The notes under the pieces: generated by a model | What the model was told of the DNA's origin: nothing | Databases searched by the model: none | Seen by the model: only the letters and a program-made list of their open reading frames with translations | From: Sphingomonas sp. Leaf357 | Lineage (GTDB): Bacteria > Pseudomonadota > Alphaproteobacteria > Sphingomonadales > Sphingomonadaceae | Assembly (NCBI RefSeq): GCF_001423845.1 | Contig: NZ_LMPM01000001.1 | Coordinates: 905,492 to 969,491 of the forward strand | Reading direction: 5' to 3' | Length of the DNA stretch: 64,000 nt | Shown here: positions 1-8,229 of the stretch, piece by piece | Position numbering within the stretch: position 1 is the first letter of the stretch | Layout: each line of letters begins with the position of its first letter | Position numbers and translations under genes: made by a program

Positions 1-102
1 CGGCGTGGTCAGGCTCGGCGCCCGGTGCGTTCGGGGCGAATCGATGCCTTGGTGTTCGCTCCACAGCACGAGCAAGTCGAATGGTTTGTGCGGCGAGATT
101 AG
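1..102 (+). CDS. Possible 3' end of an unidentified gene
   Basis: Frame 1 is open from the window edge to a TAG at 100-102 and ends in a peptide containing HEQVEWFVRRD. A second open frame ending at 33255 has the same VEWFV stretch close to its C-terminus, so the two may be related gene ends. Too little is present to name a product, and it could also be chance. Confidence 0.25.
   Translation, partial: RRGQARRPVRSGRIDALVFAPQHEQVEWFVRRD
74..90 (+). repeat. 17-bp direct repeat, copy 1 (left edge of R-M block)
   Basis: The sequence AAGTCGAATGGTTTGTG is identical at 33203-33219. This copy lies just upstream of the restriction-modification genes; the other lies just outside the serine-recombinase cassette. 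The shared bases fall in the same reading frame at both sites (VEWFV). It may be a recombination or attachment core, or a remnant of the same gene end. Confidence 0.4.
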
Positions 103-167
103 GGATTGTGGGAACGGGGGCGGGATCCCGCATTCCCAAGGCGCGAGACCGGCCGTAAGCCAGGGTC

Positions 168-590
168 ATGGTCGACACCCTCTCGCCCAAGGCCAGAAGC
201 GAACGCATGGCGCGGATTAGGAACCGCGATACCGAGCCCGAGCTGGTGGTGAGGCGCATGCTGCATGCCATGGGCTATCGCTACCGCCTGCACGTCAAGG
301 ATCTGCCCGGCAAACCCGACATCGTGTTTCGTGGGCGGAAGAAAGTGATCTTCGTCCATGGCTGCTTCTGGCATCGCCATCTCGACCCGGCATGCCCGCT
401 GGCGCGCATGCCCAAGTCCCGCCTCGACTTCTGGATGCCCAAGCTGGAGGCGAACCGCGCCCGCGATGTCGCGACCACGTTACGATTGGAAGCGATGGGG
501 TGGTCGGTGCTGCTTGTCTGGGAATGCGAGTTGCGGGATAGGGAACACTTAGGAAACAAACTTCGCCGATTCATCGAGGGGGATTCATGA
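168..590 (+). CDS. vsr: Very short patch repair endonuclease Vsr
   Basis: Strand-specific mismatch endonuclease that nicks 5' of the T in T:G mismatches produced when 5-methylcytosine deaminates, opening very short patch repair. The 140-aa length is normal. The core from TEPELVVRRML through GKPDIVF to HGCFWH is clear, and Asp51, His64 and His69 match the catalytic residues of the family; Cys66 and His71 fit the structural zinc site. The stop overlaps the start of the methyltransferase by four bases (ATGA at 587-590), so the two are probably translationally coupled. Vsr genes usually accompany cytosine-C5 methyltransferases, as here. Confidence 0.95.
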   Translation: MVDTLSPKARSERMARIRNRDTEPELVVRRMLHAMGYRYRLHVKDLPGKPDIVFRGRKKVIFVHGCFWHRHLDPACPLARMPKSRLDFWMPKLEANRARDVATTLRLEAMGWSVLLVWECELRDREHLGNKLRRFIEGDS

Positions 591-1774
591 AGGCGATCGA
601 ACTGTTCGCGGGCGCCGGTGGGTTGGGGCTGGGCGTGGGACGCGCCGGTTTCACTCCGCTCGACGTGGTCGAGTGGGACCGCTGGTGCTGCGACACGCTG
701 CGCGAAAACCGCGCGCGCGGGACCGAGGCGATGCGCCATTGGCCCAAACCGCGCGAGGGCGATGTGCGCGGCTTCTCGTTCAAGCAGTTCGAGAATCAGG
801 TCGATCTGGTGACCGGCGGACCTCCGTGCCAGCCCTTCTCGCTCGGTGGCCGTCACAAGGCGTTTCTGGACGAGCGCGACATGTGGCCGCAAGCGGTGCG
901 CGCGGTGCGCGAGACCCGGCCGAGCGCCTTCATCTTCGAGAACGTGAAGGGGCTGACCCGAGCGACCTTCGCGACTTATTTCTCGTATATTTATCTCCAG
1001 CTTTCCTATCCCGAGATCGTGGCCAGGGTAGGGGAGAGCTGGCTCGACCACCGCGCACGGCTGGAACAGCACCACACCTCCGGCGCGGCTTCGGGCCTTT
1101 CGTACCGCGTGCTGCCGCCCAAGGTGTTGAACGCGGCCGATCACGGCGTGCCGCAACGCCGTGAGCGCGTCTTCTTCGTCGGTTTTCGCTGCGACATGGG
1201 GATCGAATGGTCGTTTCCGCGCGAGACCCACAGCCGCGAGGCCCTGCTCTGGGATCAATACCGTAGCGGAGAGTACTGGGATCGCCACCAGGTCGCCAAG
1301 CGCGGCCGCCCGGTCGACCCCCGCGCGATGCTCGCGGCGAGCAAGCTCGACGCGAAGCCGGCCGAGCTGCCATGGCGCACGACCCGCGACGCACTGGTCG
1401 GGTTGCCCGATCCTGAACTTTCGCCACGCGCGACGACCGCGTTCGCCGATCACCGGTTGCAGGCGGGCGCACGCTCTTATCCTGGCCATACCGGTAGCCC
1501 GCTCGACGAGCCGGCGAAGACGCTGAAGGCCGGTGTGCACGGCGTGCCGGGCGGCGAGAATATGCTGCGCCGGCCCGATGGGTCGGTGCGCTATTTCACG
1601 ATCCGCGAAAGCGCGAGACTTCAGACTTTCCCCGATGACTTCGTGTTCCACGGCTCCTGGTCGGAGACCATGCGCCAACTCGGCAACGCCGTGCCGGTGG
1701 AGCTGGCCGAGGTCGTGGCGCGCTCGGTTCGCCAGCATCTGGATAGTGCCCGGTCCCGTGTCGGCCACGCTTGA
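587..1774 (+). CDS. DNA (cytosine-5-)-methyltransferase
   Basis: Modification enzyme of the restriction block; transfers a methyl group from SAM to C5 of cytosine. The 395-aa protein has motif I FAGAGG at residues 7-12, the catalytic GPPCQPFS loop with Cys81, ENV at 118-120, the QRRERVFFVG motif VIII, and a C-terminal LGNAVPV motif X. The target-recognition region lies between motifs VIII and IX (roughly residues 200-320). Its stop overlaps the TTG/ATG start region of the downstream nuclease. If it pairs with the Eco29kI-family nuclease, the site could be CCGCGG-like, but that is an inference from the nuclease family only. Confidence 0.95.
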   Translation: MKAIELFAGAGGLGLGVGRAGFTPLDVVEWDRWCCDTLRENRARGTEAMRHWPKPREGDVRGFSFKQFENQVDLVTGGPPCQPFSLGGRHKAFLDERDMWPQAVRAVRETRPSAFIFENVKGLTRATFATYFSYIYLQLSYPEIVARVGESWLDHRARLEQHHTSGAASGLSYRVLPPKVLNAADHGVPQRRERVFFVGFRCDMGIEWSFPRETHSREALLWDQYRSGEYWDRHQVAKRGRPVDPRAMLAASKLDAKPAELPWRTTRDALVGLPDPELSPRATTAFADHRLQAGARSYPGHTGSPLDEPAKTLKAGVHGVPGGENMLRRPDGSVRYFTIRESARLQTFPDDFVFHGSWSETMRQLGNAVPVELAEVVARSVRQHLDSARSRVGHA

Positions 1775-2403
1775 TGTCCGAGGTCTACAATCCACTCGAC
1801 AAGATCAATCTCGGTAAGTCCGTCGCCGACGCGCTGCTCGAGCGTCCAGCTGAGGCGCTCGCCGATATCGCGCCGTTCGAGGGGGCGGGGATCTACGTCC
1901 TCTATTATAGCGGCCCATACCCGGCCTACACGCCGATCGCGACGGCCAACGCCGAGGAGCCGCGCTGGCCGATCTATATCGGCAAGGCGGTACCCTCGGG
2001 CGCGCGCAAGGGCGCGAGCCTGACCGCCAGCGGCCGGGGGCGCTCGCTCTACGCGCGTCTGTCCGATCACCGCGAGAGTATCATCGATGTCGAGCGCGGC
2101 TCGGGCAGTCTCGCCGTCGCCGATTTCCAGGTCCGCTATCTGATCGTCGATGACATCTGGATCCCGCTCGGCGAGAGCCTGCTGATCACGCGCTTCCGGC
2201 CGGTCTGGAACATTGCGCTCGATGGCTTTGGCAATCATGATCCCGGCAAGGGCCGACATCAGGGGCTGCGGCCGCTCTGGGATCACTTGCACGAAGGACG
2301 CGGCTGGGCGGTCAAGTGCGCCGCGCGGCCCGAACCGATCGACGCGGTCACCACGCGGATCGCCGACTATCTCACCGCGCACCCGCCGGTGGACGAGCCT
2401 TGA
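1774..2403 (+). CDS. Eco29kI-family type II restriction endonuclease (GIY-YIG)
   Basis: Predicted cleavage subunit of the R-M system. The 209-aa protein carries a GIY-YIG nuclease core: GIY at residues 39-41, YIG at 68-70, Arg95 and His99 in RLSDH, Glu134 in PLGESLL and Asn146 in RPVWN. This order and spacing match the Eco29kI family, whose type member cuts CCGCGG. The ATG at 1774 shares its A with the methyltransferase stop; a TTG at 1771 would add one residue. The final codons overlap the start of the HNH gene. All expected catalytic positions are present, so the enzyme is probably active. Confidence 0.9.
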   Translation: MSEVYNPLDKINLGKSVADALLERPAEALADIAPFEGAGIYVLYYSGPYPAYTPIATANAEEPRWPIYIGKAVPSGARKGASLTASGRGRSLYARLSDHRESIIDVERGSGSLAVADFQVRYLIVDDIWIPLGESLLITRFRPVWNIALDGFGNHDPGKGRHQGLRPLWDHLHEGRGWAVKCAARPEPIDAVTTRIADYLTAHPPVDEP

Positions 2404-3311
2404 AAGCAGTCTTCGATATAAAGAGCGGGTCGGGCTATAACGATGCCCTGCCGGATCGGTATCAGTTTCCGGACCGCCGCGATTACCTCGACGCCGCGTT
2501 CGCCGCCGTGGGCGACTGGGTGCTGTTTCGGGAATCCCAGCGCAACGGCGGACGCCGCGCTTATGTCGCCGTCGCCCGGATCGAGAGCGTCACGCCCGAT
2601 CCCATTCAACCCAATCATCACGTCGCCACGCTTGCCGACTATCTCGAATTTCCGGACATCGTGCCGCTGGCGACCAACGGTCGCTACCAAGAGGCGCTGT
2701 TCCGAGCGGTCGCCAATCCTTCGCTCGCCGGGCGCGCCGTCCAGGGCAAATCCGTGCGGTCGATCACCTCGGAGGATTTCGCGGCGATCGTCTTGGCGGG
2801 CCTGAGCGAGACGTTGGCCACGAACAATGCTCGGCGCGTCGGTCTGGAGGCGCCGCCGCCATTGCCGCAAGCCGATGATCCACCCGAGACGGTCGACCGG
2901 GTCATCAAGCAGATGCTGGTCAACCGTAAGGTTCGCGACGCGAACTTCCGGCTCGAGGTCTGCCGGGCATATGACGATCGCTGCGCCGTGACCGGCTTGC
3001 GCATCATCAATGGCGGGGGCCGCTCCGAAGTCCAGGCCGCGCATATTCGTCCGGTCGGGAAGGGGGGGCCGGACACGGTGCGTAATGGGATGGCGCTGTC
3101 GGCGACCGTGCATTGGCTGTTCGACCGCTATCTCATCTCGGTCAGCGAGGATTACAGCCTCCTGGTCGCGCACAACCGCGTGCCCAGCCAGTTGCTCGGT
3201 CTTTTTCGGTCGCGGAGCCAAGGCCTTCACCTTCCTCGCGACAGAGCGAAGTGGCCTCACCCGCGCTATCTGGCGCATCATCGGGATGCGTTCGCGAACG
3301 CGAGCGGCTAG
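2400..3311 (+). CDS. HNH endonuclease with N-terminal PUA/EVE-like region
   Basis: A 303-aa protein starting at TTG 2400, which overlaps the TGA of the GIY-YIG gene. The frame is open further upstream, but that part only shadows the nuclease gene. The C-terminal half has an HNH_2-type domain: CAVTGL with Cys195, AAHIRP with His215, Asn229 in RNGMALS and His238 in VHWLFDR. The N-terminal ~100 residues (DWVLFRES, RAYVAVARI) look like a PUA/EVE-type base-reading fold; this is a judgement by eye. It may be a second nuclease of the system or a modification-dependent nuclease. It ends convergently with the LysR gene. Confidence 0.8.
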   Translation: MKAVFDIKSGSGYNDALPDRYQFPDRRDYLDAAFAAVGDWVLFRESQRNGGRRAYVAVARIESVTPDPIQPNHHVATLADYLEFPDIVPLATNGRYQEALFRAVANPSLAGRAVQGKSVRSITSEDFAAIVLAGLSETLATNNARRVGLEAPPPLPQADDPPETVDRVIKQMLVNRKVRDANFRLEVCRAYDDRCAVTGLRIINGGGRSEVQAAHIRPVGKGGPDTVRNGMALSATVHWLFDRYLISVSEDYSLLVAHNRVPSQLLGLFRSRSQGLHLPRDRAKWPHPRYLAHHRDAFANASG

Positions 3312-3365
3312 TTAGGGGGCAGATGTACCGACCAGCCAATTAAGGCAGCGGTTATGCTAACTAGC
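3307..3365. repeat. Inverted repeat across two convergent gene ends
   Basis: GCTAGTTAG at 3307-3315 is the reverse complement of CTAACTAGC at 3357-3365. The arms contain the stop codons of the HNH gene and of the convergent LysR gene. The 41-nt spacer and AT-rich stem make an efficient terminator unlikely. Confidence 0.3.
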
Positions 3366-4259
3366 ACCGGTAGACCCCGCCGCGAGGTGCTGAACCATCC
3401 ACGTGCCCGCCGGCCCAAGCGTACGATCTGCCAAATAGGCTCCGCTCATCACCACCCGGGCGTTCTCGGGATGCCATTCAGCAGGCTTGATCACAATTAA
3501 GCGGCCGCGCTTCACATCCTCGGCGATCATATGGGCGGGCATGTTGCCCCAGCCGAGGCCTGCCAGCAGCATGGCCTGCTTGGCACCAAGGTCGGCAATC
3601 CGCCATGTCCGACCGGAAAGGACGCCGAAGTCGCGGCCGGCCGTCGCGGTGGACCGATCGGTCAGCACAAGCTGGACATGCGCGTGCAAATCCGTCGTCG
3701 CAATCATGCCGGCGATCGCCGCCAAGGGATGACCGGCAGCGACCACCGGCACCAATTCTATGGTTGTCAGCGGGAAGCGCCGCAGAAGCGCCATGTCGGT
3801 AAACATCATCGGTAGCAATCCGATCATGCCGGTGCCGTTAAGCACAAGTTCGGTCGCAGCGCCGAGCGAATCGACGTAGATGCGCGGGGGTACCGTCGGA
3901 AACCGCGCGGTGAATGCTTGCAACGCCGGAACTACAAGTGGCACCGGAAACATCGCGTCGAGCACGATCGTCAGCTCCGCTTCCAGCCCGCTAGCGAGAC
4001 TGCGCGCGGTGTCGCGAAAGGCGCCGGCTTCCTCTGCGATACGTCGCGCCCGCACCAGCAATGTCCGACCGGCTTCAGTCAATTGCGGTCGATAGGCCGC
4101 ACGATCGAACAGCGGCAGGTCGAACTGCGCCTCCAATTTCTGGATGCCATAGGTAACTGCGGACTGCGCCCGGTTCAGTCGTTTTGCCGCTCTGGAGAAG
4201 CTGCCCTCATCCACAATGGCCAGGAAGATTTGGATTTGGTCGAGCGTCAGTGAGTCCAT
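3357..4259 (-). CDS. LysR-family transcriptional regulator
   Basis: A 300-aa DNA-binding regulator. The N-terminal winged HTH (residues 1-60, with FSRAAKRLNRAQSAVTY) is followed by a LysR substrate-binding domain. It is divergent from the azoreductase gene, the usual layout for a LysR protein controlling its neighbour and itself. A 12-bp palindrome, AGATCATGATCT at 4272-4283, lies just upstream of its start and is a candidate binding site. Redox-cycling genes downstream suggest a response to quinones or other electrophiles, but the ligand is unknown. Confidence 0.9.
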   Translation of the reverse strand: MDSLTLDQIQIFLAIVDEGSFSRAAKRLNRAQSAVTYGIQKLEAQFDLPLFDRAAYRPQLTEAGRTLLVRARRIAEEAGAFRDTARSLASGLEAELTIVLDAMFPVPLVVPALQAFTARFPTVPPRIYVDSLGAATELVLNGTGMIGLLPMMFTDMALLRRFPLTTIELVPVVAAGHPLAAIAGMIATTDLHAHVQLVLTDRSTATAGRDFGVLSGRTWRIADLGAKQAMLLAGLGWGNMPAHMIAEDVKRGRLIVIKPAEWHPENARVVMSGAYLADRTLGPAGTWMVQHLAAGSTGAS

Positions 4260-4271
4260 GTTCGGATTAGT

Positions 4272-4283
4272 AGATCATGATCT
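4272..4283. promoter_or_regulatory. Candidate LysR operator palindrome
   Basis: A perfect 12-bp palindrome (AGATCATGATCT) in the 126-bp space between the divergent LysR and azoreductase genes. Its position fits an autoregulatory or activator site; no experimental support. Confidence 0.4.
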
Positions 4284-4385
4284 TCGAAACTTCACCAATT
4301 TCTTTAAATCGGCGTCGGCCTATTTTCCAGACATCGAGGCGCTGCCGAGCGGCAGTTCCTTATCAAGGAAAAGGAAGGAAACGCC

Positions 4386-4988
4386 ATGCCAACCCTGCTT
4401 GCCATTCAAGTTAGCCCCCGCCCCGAAGGGTCGATCTCCCGCACGCTGACCTCGTTGTTTGTGGACCAGTGGCAAGCCACCCACGCCGGCGGGGCCGTGG
4501 TCGTTCGCGACCTGGGCGCAGCGCCTCCGCCATTCGTCGACGTGTCCTGGATGATCGGTGCCTACAGTCCGGCAGAGACGCATTCGCCGGAAGTCGCCGC
4601 TACGATCAAGGTCTCCAACGACCTTGTCGCCGAGCTCCAGGCAGCCGACCACATCGTCCTCGGAACGCCAATGTTCAACTTCGGCATTCCGGCAGTGCTG
4701 AAGGCCTGGATCGACCAGATCGTCCGCGTCGGCGTGACGGTGTCGGCCGACAACGTCGGCCTGCTCACCGACAAGAAGGCGACGATCATTCTCGCGACCG
4801 GGGGCAACTTTGCACCCGGATCACCGATCGAAGGCTACAACCTTGCCAGCGGCTACCTCCGGCAATTGTTCGGCTGGATTGGCATCACCGACGTCGAGAT
4901 AATTCTCGCCGACCGTGCCACGGCTGGCGCGAATGGAGAGACCGCGGCCGAGGCGTTCGGCGCACCGGTTCGGGCCGCTGCCGCCTGA
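4386..4988 (+). CDS. azoR: FMN-dependent NADH-azoreductase / quinone reductase
   Basis: A 200-aa flavodoxin-fold enzyme of the AzoR/NQO family that reduces azo dyes and quinones by two electrons with NAD(P)H. The N-terminal SPRPEGSISRTL phosphate-binding loop, the GTPMFNFGIPAVLKAWID segment and the ATGGNF loop are typical. A strong Shine-Dalgarno (AAGGAAGGAA) sits just before ATG. It is the first gene of a run of co-directed redox genes and is divergent from the LysR regulator, which probably controls it. Confidence 0.9.
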   Translation: MPTLLAIQVSPRPEGSISRTLTSLFVDQWQATHAGGAVVVRDLGAAPPPFVDVSWMIGAYSPAETHSPEVAATIKVSNDLVAELQAADHIVLGTPMFNFGIPAVLKAWIDQIVRVGVTVSADNVGLLTDKKATIILATGGNFAPGSPIEGYNLASGYLRQLFGWIGITDVEIILADRATAGANGETAAEAFGAPVRAAAA

Positions 4989-5050
4989 ACAACCCGACCA
5001 CCAACCGTCACCAATCACCCAAGTCAACTTACGCACAAGGAACCAATATT

Positions 5051-5644
5051 ATGACCTATGCAATCATCGGCACTGGCAACGTCGGCACCGCTGTCGCTCG
5101 CCGCTTCGCCCATGCGAACATCCCCGTCCGCATTGCCAACACCCGTGGTCCGGACTCGATCGCGCCGCTTGCACGCGAACTCGGCGAGGCCATCCAGCCA
5201 TCGACCATTGAAGAAGCGCTCGAAGCTGACGTGATCTTCCTCGCTTTGTACTTTATTCATGTCGAGGCCCTGGCGGCGGTTCGCTCCGACTGGAGTGGCA
5301 AGACGGTAATCGACGCGACCAATCCCTACGGGGTTTCGGCCGAACAAATGGCCGGACGACTGTCGTCGGATATCGTCGCCGCAACCCTCCCGGGCGCCAC
5401 GGTCGTCAAGGCCTTCAACCAGCTTCCGGCTTCCGTCCTCGCACGTGATCCGCAACAGGAGAACGGCCGCCGCGTGATCTTCGTCTCTGGCAACGACGCC
5501 GCCGCCAACTCGACTGTCAAGTCGCTTGCCGCGCAGCTCGGCTTCGCCACGATCGACGTCGGGCGGATCGACGAGGGTGGTCGGCTGCTCGCGATGGGAG
5601 CGCCACTCGTTCTCCACAACCTCGTCGAATACCCTTTCAAGTAG
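5051..5644 (+). CDS. NADPH-dependent F420-reductase-like oxidoreductase
   Basis: A 197-aa Rossmann protein (COG2085-like). The N-terminus has the dinucleotide motif GTGNVG followed by TRGPDS; the second half has VVKAFNQLPA and VSGNDA typical of NADP-dependent F420 reductase-like proteins. Sphingomonads generally do not use F420, so the likely role is NADP(H)-dependent reduction of another small molecule. It lies 62 bp after the azoreductase and directly before the pirin gene, in the same apparent operon. Confidence 0.8.
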   Translation: MTYAIIGTGNVGTAVARRFAHANIPVRIANTRGPDSIAPLARELGEAIQPSTIEEALEADVIFLALYFIHVEALAAVRSDWSGKTVIDATNPYGVSAEQMAGRLSSDIVAATLPGATVVKAFNQLPASVLARDPQQENGRRVIFVSGNDAAANSTVKSLAAQLGFATIDVGRIDEGGRLLAMGAPLVLHNLVEYPFK

Positions 5645-5654
5645 GACGAGGGCG

Positions 5655-6503
5655 ATGAACAGTGAACGTCTACTCGTCGATCGCGCCGTGGCGCGGATCG
5701 ACGACCCGATCGCGGTGGCCGGCAATGTGGCCGGCCACCGCGCCCGCCGCCTGATCGACGGCACCGAAACAGCATTTTCAGACCCATTCATCCTGATGGC
5801 CGAAGACTGGATGCCGCGCGACGCGTTCGCAAAGCATCCGCACCGCGGGATTGAAACCGTGACGCTGGTGCTAGACGGAGCGGTGGAGCATGCCGACAGC
5901 GGCGGCAACGAGGGCCTGCTTCGCGAAGGCGACGCGCAATGGATGACCGCCGGTCGCGGTGTAACGCACGTTGAGAACGCGCTGCCGGGTACGATCGCCC
6001 ATACCGTGCAGCTGTGGGTTAACCTGGCTGCTCGGGACAAGATGACCGCACCCCGCTACCAAACTCTGCGCCGGGCGAGAGTGCCTGTCCGGCATGAGCC
6101 AGGAGCGGTGATCCGGCTGCTGTCAGGGACGTCAGGCGACGTCTCCTCCGATACGCTGAACTACGTGCCGGTGACTGCGATCGATGCGACGCTGGATGCG
6201 GGCGGTTCGTTCGACCAAGCGCTGGCGCCCGACTACAACGCGTTCGTCTTGGTCCTGAATGGCGAAGCGCTGGTCGGACCCGATGAAACGACGGTGCGTG
6301 CAGGCGCGCTAGCTTGGCTGACGCATGGCGACGGAAGCTCGGCGTCCAAGGTCAGGATCGCTGCGTCGGCGGCGGAGACACGAGTCCTGCTGTTCGCCGG
6401 CGCGCCGCTGCGGGAGCCAATCGCATTCGGCGGCCCATTCGTCATGAACACGCCTTCCGAAATCAAGCAGGCCTTCGCCGACTATCGGTCGGGCCGGTTC
6501 TAA
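5655..6503 (+). CDS. Pirin family protein
   Basis: A 282-aa bicupin. The N-terminal cupin carries the pirin metal-site pattern KHPHRGIETVT and a later EH, and the C-terminal pirin domain ends in GPFVMNT. Bacterial pirins include quercetin-2,3-dioxygenases and proteins of unknown redox function. ATG at 5655 was chosen because it follows the stop of the preceding gene by 10 bp; a longer upstream reading is inside that gene. It is in an operon with redox enzymes, which fits a role in quinone or flavonoid-like substrate handling. Confidence 0.88.
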   Translation: MNSERLLVDRAVARIDDPIAVAGNVAGHRARRLIDGTETAFSDPFILMAEDWMPRDAFAKHPHRGIETVTLVLDGAVEHADSGGNEGLLREGDAQWMTAGRGVTHVENALPGTIAHTVQLWVNLAARDKMTAPRYQTLRRARVPVRHEPGAVIRLLSGTSGDVSSDTLNYVPVTAIDATLDAGGSFDQALAPDYNAFVLVLNGEALVGPDETTVRAGALAWLTHGDGSSASKVRIAASAAETRVLLFAGAPLREPIAFGGPFVMNTPSEIKQAFADYRSGRF

Positions 6504-6537
6504 CTCCCATCGACAACGTCAACTCAAGGATAAGAAC

Positions 6538-7161
6538 ATGCGTAACAAGATTCTCGCAACCGCAGCGCTTGCTCTCGCGGCATATAGCGGCCTCCTCTCG
6601 GCCGCGACGCCGGAGCCGGGCAATGCGAGTGCAGCGGCCGTCACTGCTGGTCGCTACACGGTCGAATCCAGCCATACACGCGTCCAATTTAGCGTTTCCC
6701 ACATGGGGTTCACCGACTGGTACGGTGACCTGACGGGCGCACGCGGGACGCTGAAACTCGACCCCCGGAACATCGCTGGCAGCACGCTCGACATCAGCGT
6801 GCCGATCGCTTCGGTATCGACGACAAACGTCAAGCTGGACGACGAGCTACGCGGCGCGCAATGGTTCGACGCCAAGCAGTTCCCGGACATCAGCTTCGTG
6901 TCGACAAGGGTTGTTCGCACGGGAGCCAGGGACGCTGCCATCACTGGCAATTTGACTTTCCACGGCGTGACCCGGCCCGTTACCTTGCAGGCACACTTCA
7001 ACGGTGCCGGCGTCAATCCGCTCGACAAGAACTACACCGTCGGATTCAGCGCGACGACGACCATCCGGCGGTCCGACTTTGGCGTGAAGGCCTATATCCC
7101 ATTGATTGGAGACACCACCCAGTTGCGCGTAAGCGCTGCTTTCGTTCGGTCGGCAGATTAA
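6538..7161 (+). CDS. YceI family periplasmic protein
   Basis: A 207-aa secreted lipocalin-like protein. Residues 1-22 form a Sec signal peptide (MRNKIL then an Ala/Leu-rich core). The YceI domain follows from about residue 37 (RYTVESSHTRVQFSVSHMG) and ends in IRRSDFGVKAYIPLIGD. YceI proteins bind polyisoprenoids such as ubiquinone precursors. It is the last gene of the run that begins with the azoreductase, 34 bp after the pirin gene. Confidence 0.92.
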   Translation: MRNKILATAALALAAYSGLLSAATPEPGNASAAAVTAGRYTVESSHTRVQFSVSHMGFTDWYGDLTGARGTLKLDPRNIAGSTLDISVPIASVSTTNVKLDDELRGAQWFDAKQFPDISFVSTRVVRTGARDAAITGNLTFHGVTRPVTLQAHFNGAGVNPLDKNYTVGFSATTTIRRSDFGVKAYIPLIGDTTQLRVSAAFVRSAD

Positions 7162-7669
7162 AGGGGCGGTCCAGCAGGCGCGCGCCAAGTCGGTGTCGCC
7201 GACCATGGACTCAGTCGAGTTCGATCTGATCTTGCTTCGCGTTCCTCGGGACCGTTCAATCGTTAACGCTCAGGAACATTTCGACTTGAGCCAGGCAAAC
7301 CGCAGTCGTGTTGCGACAGGTTCCATTGAATGGGGAGGAGCGACGACGTCGTCGGTAAGACCCAAAATGCGACATTCACGGGCTTTTTTGGGCTACTCAA
7401 TTTCGGCAATGTCCAAGGCGGAGGTGATGCCGCAGGCAATCCCCCTGCCCGACGGCACGCCGACTTTCCCGAAAATGATCGTCGTAAGAGGCTCTGCCCC
7501 GACCAGCTTGAAATGCCCGGGGGGTGGACATGGGGAGACGTAGATAGGGATCGATCGCAACGCTCCGGGGGAGAACGTGTGAGATTTGTGACCGCTTAAT
7601 GATGGCGGACAGTCTTATGACAATACATTGTCGTATTGACAAGTAATTGCTTACCTCTATTTTGTTGGA
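7162..7669. other. Intergenic region without a recognised gene
   Basis: About 500 bp between YceI and MarR. Around 7360-7382 it holds a copy of a dispersed motif (GACCCAAAATGCGACATTC) that also occurs near 11579. Open frames are short and none gave a recognisable product. The last 55 bp contain the MarR promoter and operator. Confidence 0.5.
7621..7663 (+). promoter_or_regulatory. MarR promoter with overlapping operator palindrome
   Basis: A -35 box TTGACA (7636-7641) and a -10 box TATTTT (7658-7663) are separated by 16 bp. An inverted repeat CAATAC-N6-GTATTG (7621-7638) overlaps the -35 box, the place expected for autorepression. The -10 ends only 6 bp before the ATG at 7670, so transcription would start at or next to the start codon, giving a leaderless mRNA. 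Confidence 0.55.
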
Positions 7670-8188
7670 ATGGAAAAGCAAACGACCCCCGTTTCCGATG
7701 ATCCGACGCAGCTTCGACGAGCCCTAACAGGGCTCGTGCTTGAGGTTTTTCGTCTAAACGGGAACCTGATCGCTGCGGGCGACGCCTTGGTGGGCGATCT
7801 CGGGCTGACCAGCGCACGATGGCAGGTGCTAGGAGCCATCGCGCTTTCCCCAGTACGGTTGCCGGTCGCCCACATCGCCCGGAACATGGGTTTGACCCGT
7901 CAGGCAGTACAGCGCGTCACGGACGACATGCGCCGAGATAGCCTAATCCGGCTCGAACCAAACCCCCACCATCGCCGTGCGATGCTGGTGACCATGACCG
8001 AGCAGGGAGAAGCCGCCTACACGAAGGCGAGTGCCCGGCAGGAACGCTGGGCAGACGAACTTGCGGCCGGCCTGACTCCCGATACTGTCGAGGCCGCCGC
8101 CGCGATGCTGCGAACCATCCAAAAGCGATTGAACGAGCGGTCTGCACCCGCCGCGCTCGGCGTCGCACCGATTACGCAAGACGCCTGA
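7670..8188 (+). CDS. MarR-family transcriptional regulator
   Basis: A 172-aa winged-helix regulator. The MarR domain spans about residues 20-150 with LGLTSARWQVLGAI, HIARNMGLTRQAVQRVTDDM (recognition helix) and the beta-wing LIRLEPNPHHRRAMLVTMTEQG. Such proteins usually repress stress or detoxification genes and release DNA on binding phenolics or on oxidation. It lies 41 bp upstream of, and in the same direction as, a glutathione S-transferase gene, its likely target. No clear Shine-Dalgarno lies at the right distance, in keeping with a leaderless start. Confidence 0.92.
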   Translation: MEKQTTPVSDDPTQLRRALTGLVLEVFRLNGNLIAAGDALVGDLGLTSARWQVLGAIALSPVRLPVAHIARNMGLTRQAVQRVTDDMRRDSLIRLEPNPHHRRAMLVTMTEQGEAAYTKASARQERWADELAAGLTPDTVEAAAAMLRTIQKRLNERSAPAALGVAPITQDA

Positions 8189-8229
8189 TTAACCCCTCAA
8201 GACGACCACAATTTCAAAGGACTGACGAA

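Noticed and set aside
281..1795. 504-aa open frame on the minus strand opposite Vsr and the methyltransferase
   Set aside because: It is the antisense shadow of two clear genes in GC-rich DNA and has no recognisable domain.
7397..7681. 94-aa minus-strand frame between YceI and MarR
   Set aside because: It covers the MarR promoter and has no recognisable motif; a neighbouring frame has a protein-like stretch but no start or family.
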